Origin: an uncultured Lentisphaerota bacterium
GTDB taxonomy: Bacteria > Verrucomicrobiota > Kiritimatiellia > CAIQIC01
Length of the DNA stretch: 53,437 nt
Assembly: GCA_903912445.1 (NCBI GenBank)
Contig: CAIWHP010000031.1
Span: 1 to 53,437, forward strand
Direction of reading: 5' to 3'
Position numbers and translations under genes: made by a program. Positions 10,169 to 18,683 of the stretch are shown piece after piece (the first letter of the stretch is position 1; each line of letters opens with the position of its first letter). Below the pieces are notes generated by a model that saw only the letters and a list, made by a program, of their open reading frames with translations, did no database searches and had not been told where the DNA came from.

Positions 10169-12664
10169 ATGGAAGCAATGGGGTTTTTGATTGCCTTGGT
10201 AGTGGCGTTGGCGCTGCTGATCCTGCCGATCCTGACATTCGTCTTTCTGTTGAACGTGCGCAACGAGCAGCGCGAACAGCGGCAGCTGCTGGACATCATC
10301 ATGCTGCGCAGCGAGCGACCCGCTCCGACAGCTGCGCAACCTCCGCCGGAGCCCTCAGCCGGACCGGCACCGGAGCCCCAGCCGGTGGTCGCTCCTGTGT
10401 TCACGCCGCCGCCACCGGTACCTGTTCCAGTGACGGCCAGCGCGCCGCCTGCGCCCATGCTGCCACCGCCGATCCCAGTTTTGGCCGTCCCGGAGCCGCA
10501 GCCGAACGCTGCCGCCGCATTCGCGCCGCCACCCCCACCGCCTCCGCCGGCAGAGGAGCCCTCCGCCTTCCAGGGCAAAGCGGAGCAAGTCCTGCGGCGC
10601 ATCTGGAATTGGATCATCATCGGCGAGGAATATCGGACGCCCGGCACGTCGTGGGAATTCGCCGTCGCGACGAACTGGCTGCTGCGGCTGGGGATCGTCA
10701 TCGCCGTCATCGGCGTGGGTTTCTTCCTGAAATATTCCATCGAGCACGGTTGGATCGGGCCGATGGCGCGCGTGACCTTGAGCGTATTGGCCGGCCTGGC
10801 GATGCTCGGCGGCGGTGCGCGGCTGATGAACAAGCCCTACCACCTGATCGGCCAGGGGCTGATTGGCGGCGGCCTGGCCGTGCTCTACTTCAGCATGTTC
10901 GCCGCCTTCAACTTCTACCACCTGATCGGCATGCTGGCGGCATTCGGCTTGATGGCGGTGGTCACCCTGACCGCCGGCGTGCTGGCGGTGCGATTCAACT
11001 CGATGCTGATCGCGATCCTCGGCATCCTCGGCGGTTACGGCACGCCCATCATGTTAAGCACCGGCACGGTGAATTTCCCCGGCCTGTTCGGCTATCTGCT
11101 GCTGCTCGGTGTCGGCGTCCTCGGCATCGCGCGGCTGCGCTCGTGGCCGCTGCTGAATTATCTCGGCATGTTGCTGACCTACTTCCTCGCCACGGCTTCG
11201 ATCAACAAGTCTTTCACCCCCGCCGACTTCCCGGTCGTGCTCGCCTTCCTCACCGCGTTCTACCTGTTGTATGCGGCGGTGATGATCCTGCGCAATCTGG
11301 TTGAGCGAGAGAAGATCACCATCCTCGAACTGCTCGGCAGTCTCGCGAATACGTTGGCGTTCTTCGGGCTCGGCTATCATGTCATCTGCAAGGTGTATCC
11401 GGAGAAGTTCGCCGCGCTGCTGGCCCTTGCGCTCGCCGCGGTGAACATCCTGCTCGCCTATGGCATGCTGGTGCGCCGCCAGAACGACCGCGGCCTGCTC
11501 TGCATGTTCCTCGCGCTGGGCGCCCTGTTCCTGGCGCTGACGCCGCCGCTGGCGATCTCGAAGCAGTGGGTCACCGCAAGCTGGGCCTTGCAGGGGCTGA
11601 TCATGCTCTGGCTCGCGGGCAAGCTCGACAGCCGCTTCCTGCGCCTCCTGGCGTGCGCCGCCTACCTGCTCGCCGCGGGCCGGCTGGCGATCCTCGACTT
11701 CGACCGTCAGTTCGCCGTGGCGCTCGCGGCCAACACCACGTGGTTCGACTACCTGAAAATCCTCGGCACGCGCCTCTTTGAAATGGGCGTGCCGATCGCC
11801 GCGTTCGGCGGCGCCTGGAAGTTGCTGCGCCGACCGCCGGAGAAGGGCGGCCTGGCTGTGGAGCGCAGCAACGACCTCGCCTCCGAGGGCTGGCAGTCGG
11901 CCGCGACGGTCATCGCGGCCATCGCCGGGATCGGTCTGCTGTTCGTCTATGCGCAGTTCGAACTGCACCACACCTGCGGCTTCTTCTATCCCGCGCTCGC
12001 CGTGCCCTCGATGACCATCGCCTGGTTTGCACTCGGCCTGTTCCTGCTCGCGATGGTCAGGACCAGCAGCAAATTCTGGATGCTGGCGCTGCTCGCCATT
12101 GTCACCATGGGCATCGTCTTCAAGCTGCTGATGGTGGACATGCTCGGCTGGGAACTGAACTCCGCCACATGGCTCTACGGCACGGCCTATCCCGCCGGCC
12201 CGGCGCTGATCCGGCTGATGGACTACACGTTCTGCCTCGGCCTGCTCTTGCTGGCTTTTGGCCAGTTGCGCGGCCGCGAGGTCGCCCGGCCGCTCGGACT
12301 GATCTCAGGCTACGCGGCCATCGGCCTGCTGTTCTTTTACCTGTCGCTGGAGCTCAACACTGCGTTGGCGCACTTCCTGCCCGACTCACGCTCCGGCGGC
12401 ATCACGCTGCTCTGGGCGGCCTACGCGCTCGCGCTGCTGATCATCGGCCTGCAACGCACGGCGCGCAGCCTGCGCTTAATCGGTCTCGCACTGTTCGGCC
12501 TGGTGATCTTCAAGGTCTTTGGCCATGACCTGGCGCACCTTGATCCGTTCTACCGCATCATCGCCTTCATCGTGCTCGGTCTGATCCTGCTGGGCGCCGC
12601 GTTCATCTACCTCAGGTTCCGCCAGCGCTTCCAGACCACGCCGCCGAAAGGAGACCAGCCATGA
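10169..12664 (+). CDS. DUF2339 multi-pass membrane protein
   Basis: An 831-aa polytopic membrane protein of the DUF2339 family, function unknown. After one N-terminal helix (about 5-27) comes a charged segment (RNEQREQRQLL) and a long Pro/Ala-rich linker (about residues 50-135). Some twenty or more hydrophobic segments follow to the end. The sequence TPGTSWEFAVATNWLLRLG before the helix bundle is typical of the family. The ATG has GCGAGG upstream. Its stop overlaps the start of the DUF3999 gene in an ATGA, so the two are probably translated together. In other bacteria DUF2339 and DUF3999 genes are also neighbours, which suggests a membrane complex. Confidence 0.9.
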   Translation: MEAMGFLIALVVALALLILPILTFVFLLNVRNEQREQRQLLDIIMLRSERPAPTAAQPPPEPSAGPAPEPQPVVAPVFTPPPPVPVPVTASAPPAPMLPPPIPVLAVPEPQPNAAAAFAPPPPPPPPAEEPSAFQGKAEQVLRRIWNWIIIGEEYRTPGTSWEFAVATNWLLRLGIVIAVIGVGFFLKYSIEHGWIGPMARVTLSVLAGLAMLGGGARLMNKPYHLIGQGLIGGGLAVLYFSMFAAFNFYHLIGMLAAFGLMAVVTLTAGVLAVRFNSMLIAILGILGGYGTPIMLSTGTVNFPGLFGYLLLLGVGVLGIARLRSWPLLNYLGMLLTYFLATASINKSFTPADFPVVLAFLTAFYLLYAAVMILRNLVEREKITILELLGSLANTLAFFGLGYHVICKVYPEKFAALLALALAAVNILLAYGMLVRRQNDRGLLCMFLALGALFLALTPPLAISKQWVTASWALQGLIMLWLAGKLDSRFLRLLACAAYLLAAGRLAILDFDRQFAVALAANTTWFDYLKILGTRLFEMGVPIAAFGGAWKLLRRPPEKGGLAVERSNDLASEGWQSAATVIAAIAGIGLLFVYAQFELHHTCGFFYPALAVPSMTIAWFALGLFLLAMVRTSSKFWMLALLAIVTMGIVFKLLMVDMLGWELNSATWLYGTAYPAGPALIRLMDYTFCLGLLLLAFGQLRGREVARPLGLISGYAAIGLLFFYLSLELNTALAHFLPDSRSGGITLLWAAYALALLIIGLQRTARSLRLIGLALFGLVIFKVFGHDLAHLDPFYRIIAFIVLGLILLGAAFIYLRFRQRFQTTPPKGDQP

Positions 12665-14133
12665 AGCCGATCCGCTTTCGTAGGGGCGCAGGCTTGCTGC
12701 GCCCCATGTGTCGCGCATGCGGAACGAACGGGCGCAGCAAGTCTGCGCCCCTACGGAATGTCCTGATTATGGCGTTGCTGGCACCGGCACTTTCGCTCGC
12801 CGCGCTGACGGCCGACACCTTTCTCTGGTCGCGCCCGCTCCAAGGCGCGCCGGTGGCGCAGACCACGGTCGTCGCCGTTCCGTTCGACGCGGCGGTCTGC
12901 GCCGTCACCGCCGATGATTTCCGTGACCTGCGTGTGCTCGACGACAACGGCGCGGAAGTTCCGCGCGCGGTGGAGAAGCTCCGCGCCGTGCGCCTGCACA
13001 CGGTCCGGCGCGCGGTCGCCGCCCAGGCGGTCGCGCTCAAGGAACTGCCGGACAACCGGATCGAGGCGGAGTTCGTGCTGGGCGCGACCAATGCCGTGGC
13101 CGACGGCTTCAGCGTGGCGACGGCGCAGCGCGACTTCCAGCACAGCGTCAAGGTCGAGGGCAGCAGCGACGGCCGCGCGTGGACCACGCTTGTCGCGGAA
13201 GCGCCGCTGCTGGATTACACGCGCTACATGGACCTGCGGCACCTCGACGTCAAGCTGCCGCCGAGTTCCTGCCGCCGCTTCAAGCTGACGATCAGCAACG
13301 TCACCGAAGCCCAGGCGCAGCCCTTCACGCACCTGCTGCAACAGACCGGCGGACGCGATGGGCAGATGGAGCAGCGGTCCGTGGATTTGAAGCGGCAGAC
13401 CTTCCGCGTGGAGCAGGTGAATTTCTGGCGCAACGAAACGGTGGACGGCGCCGCCGAGGAAATCCGCCGGGACTGGCCGCTGCCGGCGTTCACGAGCGAG
13501 CGCGACACAAAGAAACACACCACGCTCGTCACCCTCCAGACCGGCCGCCTGCCGCTGAACCGGCTGACGCTGGAATTTGCCGAAAATAATTTCAGCCGCA
13601 CGGTGGAGCTGCACATTCCCACGGTCCGCAACGGCGTCGCGGCCTGGGACCAGGTGGCCTCGGCCCGCCTGCTGAGCATCGCGCTGCCCGGTTTTTCCAA
13701 GCGCGAACTGGAGCTCAACTTCGGCGAGTTGCGCGTCGAGCGCGTCCGGCTCGTGCTGCACGATGGCGACAACCCGCCGCTGACGATCAAGTCCGTCACC
13801 GGTTCCGGCCCCACCTGGCGCGCGCTGTTGCTGGCCGAACCGGGACGCACCTATCGCCTGCTCTGCGGCGCAGAGCAGCTCGCGGCGCCGACTTACGACC
13901 TCGACAGCGTCCTCGCACCCGCGCGGCGTGGCCTCAAGCCCATCGAATGGCAGCTCGGCGCGCCGGTGGAGAATAAAGCCTACCGCTCAACCGGGACACC
14001 TTTCGCCTGGCTGAACAGCTCGTGGCTGTTCGGCGGGGCGATCGCGCTGATGTTGCTCGTGCTGGGCACATTCCTCTTTCGCACCGCCAAGTCCGCCGCC
14101 CAACACCTAAGCGATAACACGCCCGGCGAATAA
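12661..14133 (+). CDS. DUF3999 family exported/membrane-anchored protein
   Basis: A 490-aa partner of the DUF2339 protein; role unknown. The body (LRVLDDNGAEVPRAV, PDNRIEAEF and onward) is a beta-rich extracytoplasmic region. A C-terminal transmembrane helix (WLFGGAIALMLLVLGTFLF) is followed by a short cytosolic tail. The ATG at 12661 overlaps the previous stop (ATGA) and has AAAGGAGACC seven bases upstream, so it is well supported. Between it and the hydrophobic signal core (MALLAPALSLAALTA, from 12769) lies a 77-base inverted-repeat element translated in frame, which gives an unusually long signal-peptide n-region of about 36 residues. ATG 12769 is an alternative start but lacks a good ribosome site. 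Confidence 0.85.
   Translation: MKPIRFRRGAGLLRPMCRACGTNGRSKSAPLRNVLIMALLAPALSLAALTADTFLWSRPLQGAPVAQTTVVAVPFDAAVCAVTADDFRDLRVLDDNGAEVPRAVEKLRAVRLHTVRRAVAAQAVALKELPDNRIEAEFVLGATNAVADGFSVATAQRDFQHSVKVEGSSDGRAWTTLVAEAPLLDYTRYMDLRHLDVKLPPSSCRRFKLTISNVTEAQAQPFTHLLQQTGGRDGQMEQRSVDLKRQTFRVEQVNFWRNETVDGAAEEIRRDWPLPAFTSERDTKKHTTLVTLQTGRLPLNRLTLEFAENNFSRTVELHIPTVRNGVAAWDQVASARLLSIALPGFSKRELELNFGELRVERVRLVLHDGDNPPLTIKSVTGSGPTWRALLLAEPGRTYRLLCGAEQLAAPTYDLDSVLAPARRGLKPIEWQLGAPVENKAYRSTGTPFAWLNSSWLFGGAIALMLLVLGTFLFRTAKSAAQHLSDNTPGE
12679..12755. repeat. 26-bp inverted repeat inserted in the DUF3999 gene
   Basis: Arms 12679-12704 and 12730-12755 match at 25 of 26 positions as reverse complements (each begins CGTAGGGGCGCAG on its own strand) around a 25-base loop. 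The element lies wholly inside the coding sequence, after codon 6 and before the hydrophobic core of the signal peptide, and keeps the frame open. Confidence 0.85.
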
Positions 14134-14434
14134 CGCGGCGCGCGATTTTCAAGAAGAAGACAGGGAGTGGATGGGTCGTAACCAAGGCCAGCGTGGAAGC
14201 TGCCCGTGCATGAACGTGGCAAGGCTTGGAGCCACAGTGGAAACCTTTTCAAGCGTTGGAACCTGGTCAGTCTTCTCCAGGGTGGCCTGCGGCTGACTGA
14301 CGGCAGACCTAAGGAGGGGCATCCGGGCTGGGCGATGCAGGCATGTGCCGCGCCTACCACAGCAGCTCATCGTGCCCTGAAATGGAAATTTCTAAAAGGC
14401 AAGGATTGCCCGCTTATCCGGCTCGCTGCAAAGA
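14134..14434. other. intergenic region between convergent genes, degenerate palindromes
   Basis: A 301-base gap between the convergent DUF3999 and cysNC genes. It holds one near-consensus dyad, TTTCAAGCGTTGGAA (14247-14261), and a weaker one centred about 30 bases before it (around 14224). This looks like a decayed copy of the TTCCA-N5-TGGAA array. No credible gene or T-run terminator was seen. Confidence 0.5.
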
Positions 14435-16282
14435 TCAAGGCGGCGTGCTCAAGTGCGGCGATGGTCCCGGTGCATGCGGCAAGCTCGGCGCCCGCGCTAT
14501 TGGTGTGTGTTTGTCGTCGGTCAGCAGGTACTGCAGAATCCGCTCGACGCACTCCGCGGGCGTGTATTGGTCGGTGTTGAGGACGATCTCCGGCTTCTCC
14601 GGCGCCTCGTACGGCGCGGAGATGCCGGTGAACTCGGAAATTTTCCCGGCACGCGCCTTCTGGTAGAGACCTTTCTGATCGCGCTGCTCGCACACGGCGA
14701 GCGGGGCGTTGACGTATACCTCGACGAAATCGCCGTCGTCCACCAGCGAGCGCGCCAAGTGCCGGTCGTCGCGGTACGGCGAGATGAACGCCGTCACCAC
14801 GATGAACCCGGCGTCGCAGAACAGTTTCGCCACTTCGCCGATGCGCCGGATGTTCTCGGTCCGGTCCGTGGGACTGAAGCCGAGGTTGGCGCTGAGACCG
14901 TGCCGGATGTTGTCGCCATCGAGTACGTAGGTGTGCATCCCCAGCGCGAACAGCGCGCGTTCGAGCGCGGTGGCGATGGTTGACTTGCCTGACGCCGAAA
15001 GCCCCGTCAGCCAGACGACGCGACCTCTGTGTTTGTGTCGTTGTTCGCGGTCGGCGCGGCTGACTTCCGTAACGGTCCGGAAAATATTCTGGCGCCGCTC
15101 GATATCCTCGCCCTTCGTGATGATGCCGCCACCGCAAACCTGCCGCTCATCAACGAGAACAAACCGGCCTGTGGCGGTGATCCGGTCGTGCTTGTCGAAC
15201 GCGATGGGGCGCTTCGTGCGGAACGTGACCTCGGCGACGTCGTTGCGGGTGATGTGCCGGCGGTCGCGGATTTCAGCGAGCGACGCGGCCTCGATGAGCT
15301 TCTCGATGGACTCGACCTGACACTCGACTTCCTGCGTCACAAGCTTAAGTGCGAGGTGCCGGCCGATTTCAAGGTTCTGGCGGCCGAGCCAGAACACTTT
15401 CGCGCTGAACACGTCGGACACCAGCGGCGCGTCGTGCTCGTGCGAGATGATCTGGCCGCGCTCGACAAAAATCTGCTCGGCCAGCGTGATCCCGACCGCC
15501 TGTTGTCCGTCGATGCTCTTGACGGTGGCGAGCTTGCCGCGCGGCGAGAACAGAATCTTATCGCCGACGCGCAGGGTGCCCGACTCGATCTGTCCCGCGA
15601 TGATCCGGCGCTGGTCGAACCGGTAAATGTCCTGCACTGGAAAGCGGAGCGGAAGCTGGGCCGGTTGTTCCGTGGCGCTGAAGCTGTCGAGCGCTTCGAG
15701 TACTGTCGGCCCGGTATACCACGGCATGTGGGCGGATTTCACGGCGATGTTGTCGCCAGTTTTGGCGGACATCGGAAGCACAAGGCGCTGCGGGTACTCG
15801 GCGGCGATGCGGCGAAACACGTCGGCGCTGAAACCACAGGCGTCCAGTTTGTTGACGAGGACGACGACCTGTTTGATGCCGAGCAGCTCGAGCAGATAGG
15901 CGTGCCGGCGGGTTTGTTCCTGCACGCCCTCCGTGGCGTCAATGAGCAGCAGCGCGGCTTCGGCGCTCGCGGCGCCCGTGATCATGTTTTTGAGGAATTC
16001 CTTGTGCCCCGGCGTATCGATGATGACGTACCGGCGACGCGGTGTGCGGAACCAGATTTGCGTGGTGTCGATGGTGACGTTCTGGTCGCGCTCGGCCTGC
16101 AGGCCGTCGGTAAGGAACGCCCACTCAAACGATACGCCGCGCCGGTCACAGGCGGCCTTGATCTGCTCGAACTTTCCTTCCGTCAACGAGCCGGTATCGT
16201 GGAAGAGCCGGCCCACGAAGGTTGACTTGCCGTGGTCAACGTGGCCGACGATGACGATGCGGAGTGGCGCGGCGGTGGTCAC
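14435..16282 (-). CDS. cysNC: bifunctional sulfate adenylyltransferase subunit 1/adenylylsulfate kinase
   Basis: A 615-aa fusion of CysN (GTPase subunit of ATP sulfurylase) with CysC (APS kinase), which together with CysD turns sulfate into PAPS. The GTPase motifs are GHVDHGKST (about 13-21), DTPGHKEF and NKLD. EF-Tu-like beta-barrel domains follow. The APS kinase starts with P-loop GLSASGKST (about residue 426) and contains DGDNIRHGL and FISPYRDDR. A Pro-rich tail of about 20 residues ends the protein. The start is a GTG (16282) overlapping the cysD stop in GTGA, giving VTTAAPLRIVIVGHVDHGK; the open frame upstream is cysD antiframe. PAPS could serve cysteine synthesis or sulfation; no cysH is in the window. 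Confidence 0.93.
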   Translation of the reverse strand: MTTAAPLRIVIVGHVDHGKSTFVGRLFHDTGSLTEGKFEQIKAACDRRGVSFEWAFLTDGLQAERDQNVTIDTTQIWFRTPRRRYVIIDTPGHKEFLKNMITGAASAEAALLLIDATEGVQEQTRRHAYLLELLGIKQVVVLVNKLDACGFSADVFRRIAAEYPQRLVLPMSAKTGDNIAVKSAHMPWYTGPTVLEALDSFSATEQPAQLPLRFPVQDIYRFDQRRIIAGQIESGTLRVGDKILFSPRGKLATVKSIDGQQAVGITLAEQIFVERGQIISHEHDAPLVSDVFSAKVFWLGRQNLEIGRHLALKLVTQEVECQVESIEKLIEAASLAEIRDRRHITRNDVAEVTFRTKRPIAFDKHDRITATGRFVLVDERQVCGGGIITKGEDIERRQNIFRTVTEVSRADREQRHKHRGRVVWLTGLSASGKSTIATALERALFALGMHTYVLDGDNIRHGLSANLGFSPTDRTENIRRIGEVAKLFCDAGFIVVTAFISPYRDDRHLARSLVDDGDFVEVYVNAPLAVCEQRDQKGLYQKARAGKISEFTGISAPYEAPEKPEIVLNTDQYTPAECVERILQYLLTDDKHTPIARAPSLPHAPGPSPHLSTPP

Positions 16283-17079
16283 ATGTAACCGTCCCGCCGG
16301 AGTTTCTCGAAGGCGTCTTCGCTTTCCTGATCCTGGGCGCGGACACTGCGCTCGCTCTTCTTCGTCGCGCGGAGCTCGGCGCGAATCTTTGCGTGCGTGT
16401 CGGCGTCGGATTCGATCGCCGACGTGCAGGGGGTACAGCCGAGCGAGCGGTAGCGCTTGCCGTTGCAAGCGAAGTAGAGCGGGACCATTGGAATCTGCTC
16501 GCGCTCGGCGTACTCCCAGATGTCCTGTTCTGTCCAGTGCAGCAACGGATGGACGCGCAAGTGTGTGCCGCAGGCGAGGTCGGTGTTGAACTGGTCCCAG
16601 AGTTCCGGCGGCTGGTCCTCGACATTCCATTCCATGTGTTGGTCGCGCGGGCTAAAATAACGTTCCTTCGCACGGGTCGGGTCTTCGTCGCGGCGGACAC
16701 CCACGACCAAGCCGCCGAAATTGTGCCGTGCGACGGCGAGTTTGAGGTTGTCTTTCAAAAGCGCGGAGCAGCACACGATGCGGCCCTGCGACGGGTTCAT
16801 GCCGGCCGCGATGGCGTCGTCATTGCGGACGACGAGGAGGTCCAAGCCCCATGCTGTTGCGAGGCGGTCGCGCAGGGCGACGAGTTCCGGCATGTCGAAG
16901 CCGGTTTCCATGAAGACAACCGGGAAGGGGATGTGCCCGAAGAATGCTTTGCGGGCAAGCCACAGGATCGTCTGCGAATCTTTGCCGGCACTCCAGAGCA
17001 GGGCGAGCCTCTCAATCTTGTGAAACGCCTCGCGGAGGATGAAGATGCTCTGCTGCTCCAGTCTGTCGAGATGCTGCAT
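16279..17079 (-). CDS. cysD: sulfate adenylyltransferase subunit 2
   Basis: The PP-loop ATP pyrophosphatase subunit of ATP sulfurylase; with the downstream CysN it makes APS from ATP and sulfate. The 266-aa protein begins MQHLDRLEQQSIFILREAF, typical of CysD. It has the PP-loop SAGKDSQ (usual SIGKDS), RRDEDPTRAKER and the C-terminal LGCTPCTSAI. An in-frame TTG five codons earlier (17094) is less likely than ATG 17079. The protein is slightly shorter than the usual 300 aa. It overlaps cysNC by four bases, a tight two-gene operon. No clear promoter was found in the repeat-rich region upstream. Confidence 0.93.
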   Translation of the reverse strand: MQHLDRLEQQSIFILREAFHKIERLALLWSAGKDSQTILWLARKAFFGHIPFPVVFMETGFDMPELVALRDRLATAWGLDLLVVRNDDAIAAGMNPSQGRIVCCSALLKDNLKLAVARHNFGGLVVGVRRDEDPTRAKERYFSPRDQHMEWNVEDQPPELWDQFNTDLACGTHLRVHPLLHWTEQDIWEYAEREQIPMVPLYFACNGKRYRSLGCTPCTSAIESDADTHAKIRAELRATKKSERSVRAQDQESEDAFEKLRRDGYM

Positions 17080-17652
17080 GGCGATAGAATACAATCAGGT
17101 TAGCGCAAAATAACAGCACATACTCGCCCTTCACAAGACCTGTTCACGAACGCTGCTTGAAGGCGGGGCAGCGGGCGATGACAACGCGTCAGACCTCCTG
17201 ATCCCGGCGGAAAATGATTTGGCACTTTTTGCCGTCATGGCACGGGCATCTTGCCCGTGTTTGCTGGCGCTCCGAGATGGGCGGGACGCCCATGCCACAA
17301 AGCATGTGCCAAGTCATTTTCCGGGAATCGTCGCCTAGGTCCGGTCGGGATCAGGAAGTCTGAAGCGTAGGCCCGCGCGGGTTTTGATCGGCATCCCTGG
17401 CGGTTTGGAAAGCGGTCATAGACAGGCCTGTTCAGCAGTGCGCCTTTCTTTTTTTTTGGGGGGGGGAGGGGGCGGGAAACCGGACGGCCTCATCCTGTTG
17501 CCGTGCACTTCTTACGCGGCAACAGGCGTTGGAAAATGAGTAAAATAAAAGTTCGCCAAGGTGAAACTATTTTAATATACACGCGAATGTCAGCAGCCAA
17601 CAGGGTCCGGAGACGATGGAACCGCACCCTGAACGCAGAAGCGATAAAAAAT
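17080..17652. other. 573-base intergenic region rich in repeats
   Basis: Between divergent cysD and the PEP-CTERM gene. It contains a 175-base nested inverted-repeat element (17189-17363), a T9-G9 homopolymer junction (17449-17466) followed by further G runs to 17475, and the PEP-CTERM promoter region (about 17507-17600), which is duplicated upstream of the decayed copy at 19.6 kb. No gene was recognised. Confidence 0.6.
17189..17363. repeat. nested inverted-repeat element (MITE-like)
   Basis: Outer arms 17189-17206 and 17346-17363 match at 17 of 18 positions, and inner arms 17208-17225 and 17306-17323 also match at 17 of 18. The right side has an extra 22 bases between its two arms. Inside are two small hairpins, CACGGGCA-TCT-TGCCCGTG (17241-17259) and ATGGGCG-GGA-CGCCCAT (17277-17293). 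The second recurs at 18585-18597. No transposase is nearby. Confidence 0.75.
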
Positions 17653-18462
17653 ATGAGCAAGAAAAAAAGGGTTGGCAACAAGCCCAAGACCTCACCTTCG
17701 AACGTGGCCCAGGCCTGCACCTTCCGGGGGCGGCCCCTGAAATCGCTGCTTGCACTGGCCTCGGGAGCGGCCGCGCTGGGCGCGCTGGCGCCGTCGCCGG
17801 CGCAGGCCGACCTGATCTATACGAATCTCGGGCCCCAAACCGTCGGCTTCGGCGGTGGGCAGTTGACCGTTTACGACATTTCCCTTCCGGGTACTGCCTT
17901 TCTTGAATTTGCACGAAGCGTGGGAACGTCCTCCGCTACCCACAGAATCCTCGCCCTTCAAGCCGGCGGCTACGTGCGCATCGGCCGGCAGTCCAATGAC
18001 CGATCAGAGGTTATACCTGGATTTGGAGGCATAAATGTCGCCTTCCGAACGAACGCTGGCGCCAACTGGAATAATGCCGCCAGAACGGGTCAAGCAACTT
18101 TTGGAAATATCATCCGGTCTGTCAATTCAGGGACTGTATTGACTACGGGCCCGGGAGTATTCTCGAAAAAATACCTCCTTTTTTCGTTTAAGAATTCGTC
18201 GATGGGAAACCAACTCCAATACGGATGGGTTGGCATGACCAATGCGACCATCACGGCCGGAACTCCGGCGAACATGTCGGTGACATTGACCGATTGGGCC
18301 TACGACGACACGGGGGAGAAGATCATCGCAGGGGCTATACCGGAGCCCTCGACTTTTGGTTTGGTGTTGACCTCGCTGGTGTTGGGCGCCTCAGGGCTGC
18401 GCCGGTGGCGCAAGCGGGAAGCCGCAACCGCCAAAAACGTCGGCGACCTGATTGATTCCTAA
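17653..18462 (+). CDS. PEP-CTERM sorting domain-containing exported protein
   Basis: A 269-aa secreted protein bearing the exosortase sorting signal. The N-terminus is a long signal peptide with a charged region (MSKKKRVGNKPK) and hydrophobic core (SLLALASGAAALGALA) ending at PAQA-DLIYTN. The mature part is Gly/Asn/Thr-rich with no recognised enzyme domain. The C-terminus is a classic PEP-CTERM tag: IPEPSTFG, a hydrophobic helix LVLTSLVLGASGL, then RRWRKRE. Such proteins are cut by exosortase and usually end up in the envelope or extracellular matrix. The start ATG 17653 is chosen because it fits the signal peptide; the frame is open to 17503. A remnant of a second copy lies at 19.6-19.8 kb. 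No exosortase gene is in the window. Confidence 0.88.
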   Translation: MSKKKRVGNKPKTSPSNVAQACTFRGRPLKSLLALASGAAALGALAPSPAQADLIYTNLGPQTVGFGGGQLTVYDISLPGTAFLEFARSVGTSSATHRILALQAGGYVRIGRQSNDRSEVIPGFGGINVAFRTNAGANWNNAARTGQATFGNIIRSVNSGTVLTTGPGVFSKKYLLFSFKNSSMGNQLQYGWVGMTNATITAGTPANMSVTLTDWAYDDTGEKIIAGAIPEPSTFGLVLTSLVLGASGLRRWRKREAATAKNVGDLIDS

Positions 18463-18584
18463 GAAAATATCCGGGCATGAGCCTCACGGGGGCTTTCCTT
18501 GCGGCACCCTGATGTTATCCATAAAAAATGGTGGAGCGAGGAAAGCCGATGTCCCCCATTCGAGACGAAAATCAGTGCCCACAC

Positions 18585-18597
18585 GGGCGGGACGCCC
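18585..18597. repeat. copy of the GGGCG-GGA-CGCCC hairpin
   Basis: GGGCG (18585-18589) and CGCCC (18593-18597) flank GGA, preceded by CAC and followed by CTGTCCC. This is the same small hairpin as in the nested element at 17277-17293. It lies in the 221-base gap between the PEP-CTERM gene and the next gene, in which nothing else was recognised. Confidence 0.55.
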
Positions 18598-18683
18598 CTG
18601 TCCCTTGGGCTTTCGCGTCTCACACACTTCCCGCGCAGGTTAGGCTGTCTCCCCTTGCGGCCTACGGGCGGCGGGCGCGCGGG

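Noticed and set aside
14206-14580. 124-codon plus-strand frame between DUF3999 and cysNC
   Set aside because: It runs into the cysNC gene antisense and through the decayed palindromes; no gene-like features.
17219-17235. possible sigma-54 promoter (TTGGCAC...TTGCC) upstream of the PEP-CTERM gene
   Set aside because: The GG-to-GC distance is 10 rather than 12 bases and the site lies inside an arm of the nested inverted repeat.
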